A stretch of 30,066 bases of DNA, from NCBI GenBank assembly GCA_046758005.1, contig JBHHZJ010000034.1:1-30066 (forward strand), written 5' to 3'. The notes under the pieces are model-generated. The model was not told where the DNA came from, did not search any database, and saw nothing but the letters and a program-made list of their open reading frames with translations. Made by a program: the position numbers and the translations under genes. Below, in pieces: positions 29,469 to 30,066 of this stretch. The stretch's first letter is position 1. Each line of letters opens with the position of its first letter. The DNA is from JBHHZJ01 sp046758005 (GTDB taxonomy: Bacteria; Pseudomonadota; Alphaproteobacteria; Kiloniellales; J153).

Positions 29469-30066
29469 TCACGAGCCGGCGGCGGCCTGCCCGGCCGGCG
29501 CGGCGGCGTCTTCCTCGGAGTCTCCCGAGCCTTCGTCGGCCGGGACGCCGAGCGCAGCGACGTCCTCGACCAGACCGCTGACCCGCTGCATGATCTCGTC
29601 CAGGCTGGCGACGGGGTCTTCCTCGGCCAATTCCGGCATCGGCTCGGCCGGCTCCTCCGTCGCCGCCTCGGAATCGAGCTCGGCGATCCCGGCGACCGCT
29701 TGCTCCGGGTATGCGGGCGGCGCGCCCGCGGCCGGTTCTTCCACCTCGGCCGCCTCCGCCGGCTCGGAGGGTCCGGGCTCCACGGTCTCGGCGGACGCCG
29801 CGCCGGCCGCCATCGCCGAAGCCTCATCGGGCGCCTCGGCGGATTGACCCGCTGCGATCAGCGCGCTCACCTTCTTGTCGAGGACCTGCATGGTCTCCGT
29901 GAGCCCGTCGCGGCCGCCGGCCTCGACGGCACGGAGCAGCGAGTGCAGCATCTCCCTGAGCTGCTCGTTCTCGCGGCCCTGGCGCTGCGCCTGGCCGGTT
30001 TGGCGCGCGACCTGCTCGCGTTGCTGCTCGATTTGCTTCTGCTGCGCGCGCATGCGGCCCTCGATC
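29469..30066 (-). CDS. Acidic coiled-coil protein of unknown function, open at the right edge
   Basis: The frame stays open to the window end, so the start at 30053 may not be the true one and the gene is probably partial. The visible part begins with a charged glutamine-rich helix (MRAQQKQIEQQREQVARQ), a coiled-coil candidate continuing to about residue 75 with a likely amphipathic segment (ETMQVLDKKVSALIAAG). Then comes a long Ala/Pro/Glu-rich low-complexity tail and a short conserved-looking helix (DEIMQRVSGLVEDVAALG). I do not recognise the family; structural or scaffold roles are common for such sequences. It converges on the MocA fusion with only 15 bases between and no visible terminator. 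Confidence 0.6.
   Translation of the reverse strand, partial: IEGRMRAQQKQIEQQREQVARQTGQAQRQGRENEQLREMLHSLLRAVEAGGRDGLTETMQVLDKKVSALIAAGQSAEAPDEASAMAAGAASAETVEPGPSEPAEAAEVEEPAAGAPPAYPEQAVAGIAELDSEAATEEPAEPMPELAEEDPVASLDEIMQRVSGLVEDVAALGVPADEGSGDSEEDAAAPAGQAAAGS

Overview
The window is 30 kb of very GC-rich chromosomal DNA with tightly packed, often overlapping genes. Gene content (aapQMP general amino acid transporter, LivJHMGF, Cox-type molybdenum hydroxylase genes, a full TTAA-N7-TTAA site of the CtrA type) suggests a heterotrophic alphaproteobacterium, possibly of a Rhodospirillales-like lineage. This is inferred from family knowledge; no rRNA or phylogenetic marker is present. I see no tRNA, CRISPR array, prophage or insertion sequence.

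Layout. (1) 90-3860: aapQ-aapM-aapP, an amino acid ABC importer whose binding protein lies outside the window; AapM carries about 200 extra membrane residues. (2) 3953-4997: a RidA-family protein and a class I O-methyltransferase. (3) 5145-5438: a small secreted protein behind two tandem TTAA-N7-TTTACGC boxes. (4) 5487-7926, minus strand: a DUF192 protein, an AcuC/histone-deacetylase-type hydrolase and a SprA-related protein whose zinc-protease motif has lost a histidine. (5) 8222-8707: an unrecognised exported protein. (6) 8829-10478: a TPP riboswitch leading a ThiZ-like ATPase and a ThiX-like permease, with no ThiY in the window. (7) 10742-15684: livJ, a strong intergenic stem-loop, then livHMGF. 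(8) 15776-20201: coxG and coxS-coxL-coxM, closed by a rho-independent terminator. (9) 20316-20454: a palindromic, MITE-like repeat. (10) 20503-24380: ydbH-ynbE-ydbL, envelope lipid-transport genes. (11) 24518-29453: coxD (MoxR ATPase), coxE (VWA), two XdhC-type proteins and a molybdopterin-binding/MocA fusion. (12) 29469 to the right edge, minus strand: an acidic coiled-coil protein, probably partial.

How the genes may work together. The main theme is a molybdenum hydroxylase of the xanthine oxidase/CO dehydrogenase family. CoxS (2Fe-2S), CoxM (FAD) and CoxL (molybdopterin cytosine dinucleotide) would form the enzyme. CoxG, CoxD, CoxE, the XdhC pair and the MocA fusion would assemble and insert the cofactor. 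CoxL has the form II signature AYRGAGR, so CO is probably not its real substrate. The adjacent Liv-type importer may bring in the true organic substrate, but that is inference. The structural and maturation genes are separated by the ydbH-ynbE-ydbL lipid-transport cluster, a terminator and the palindromic element.
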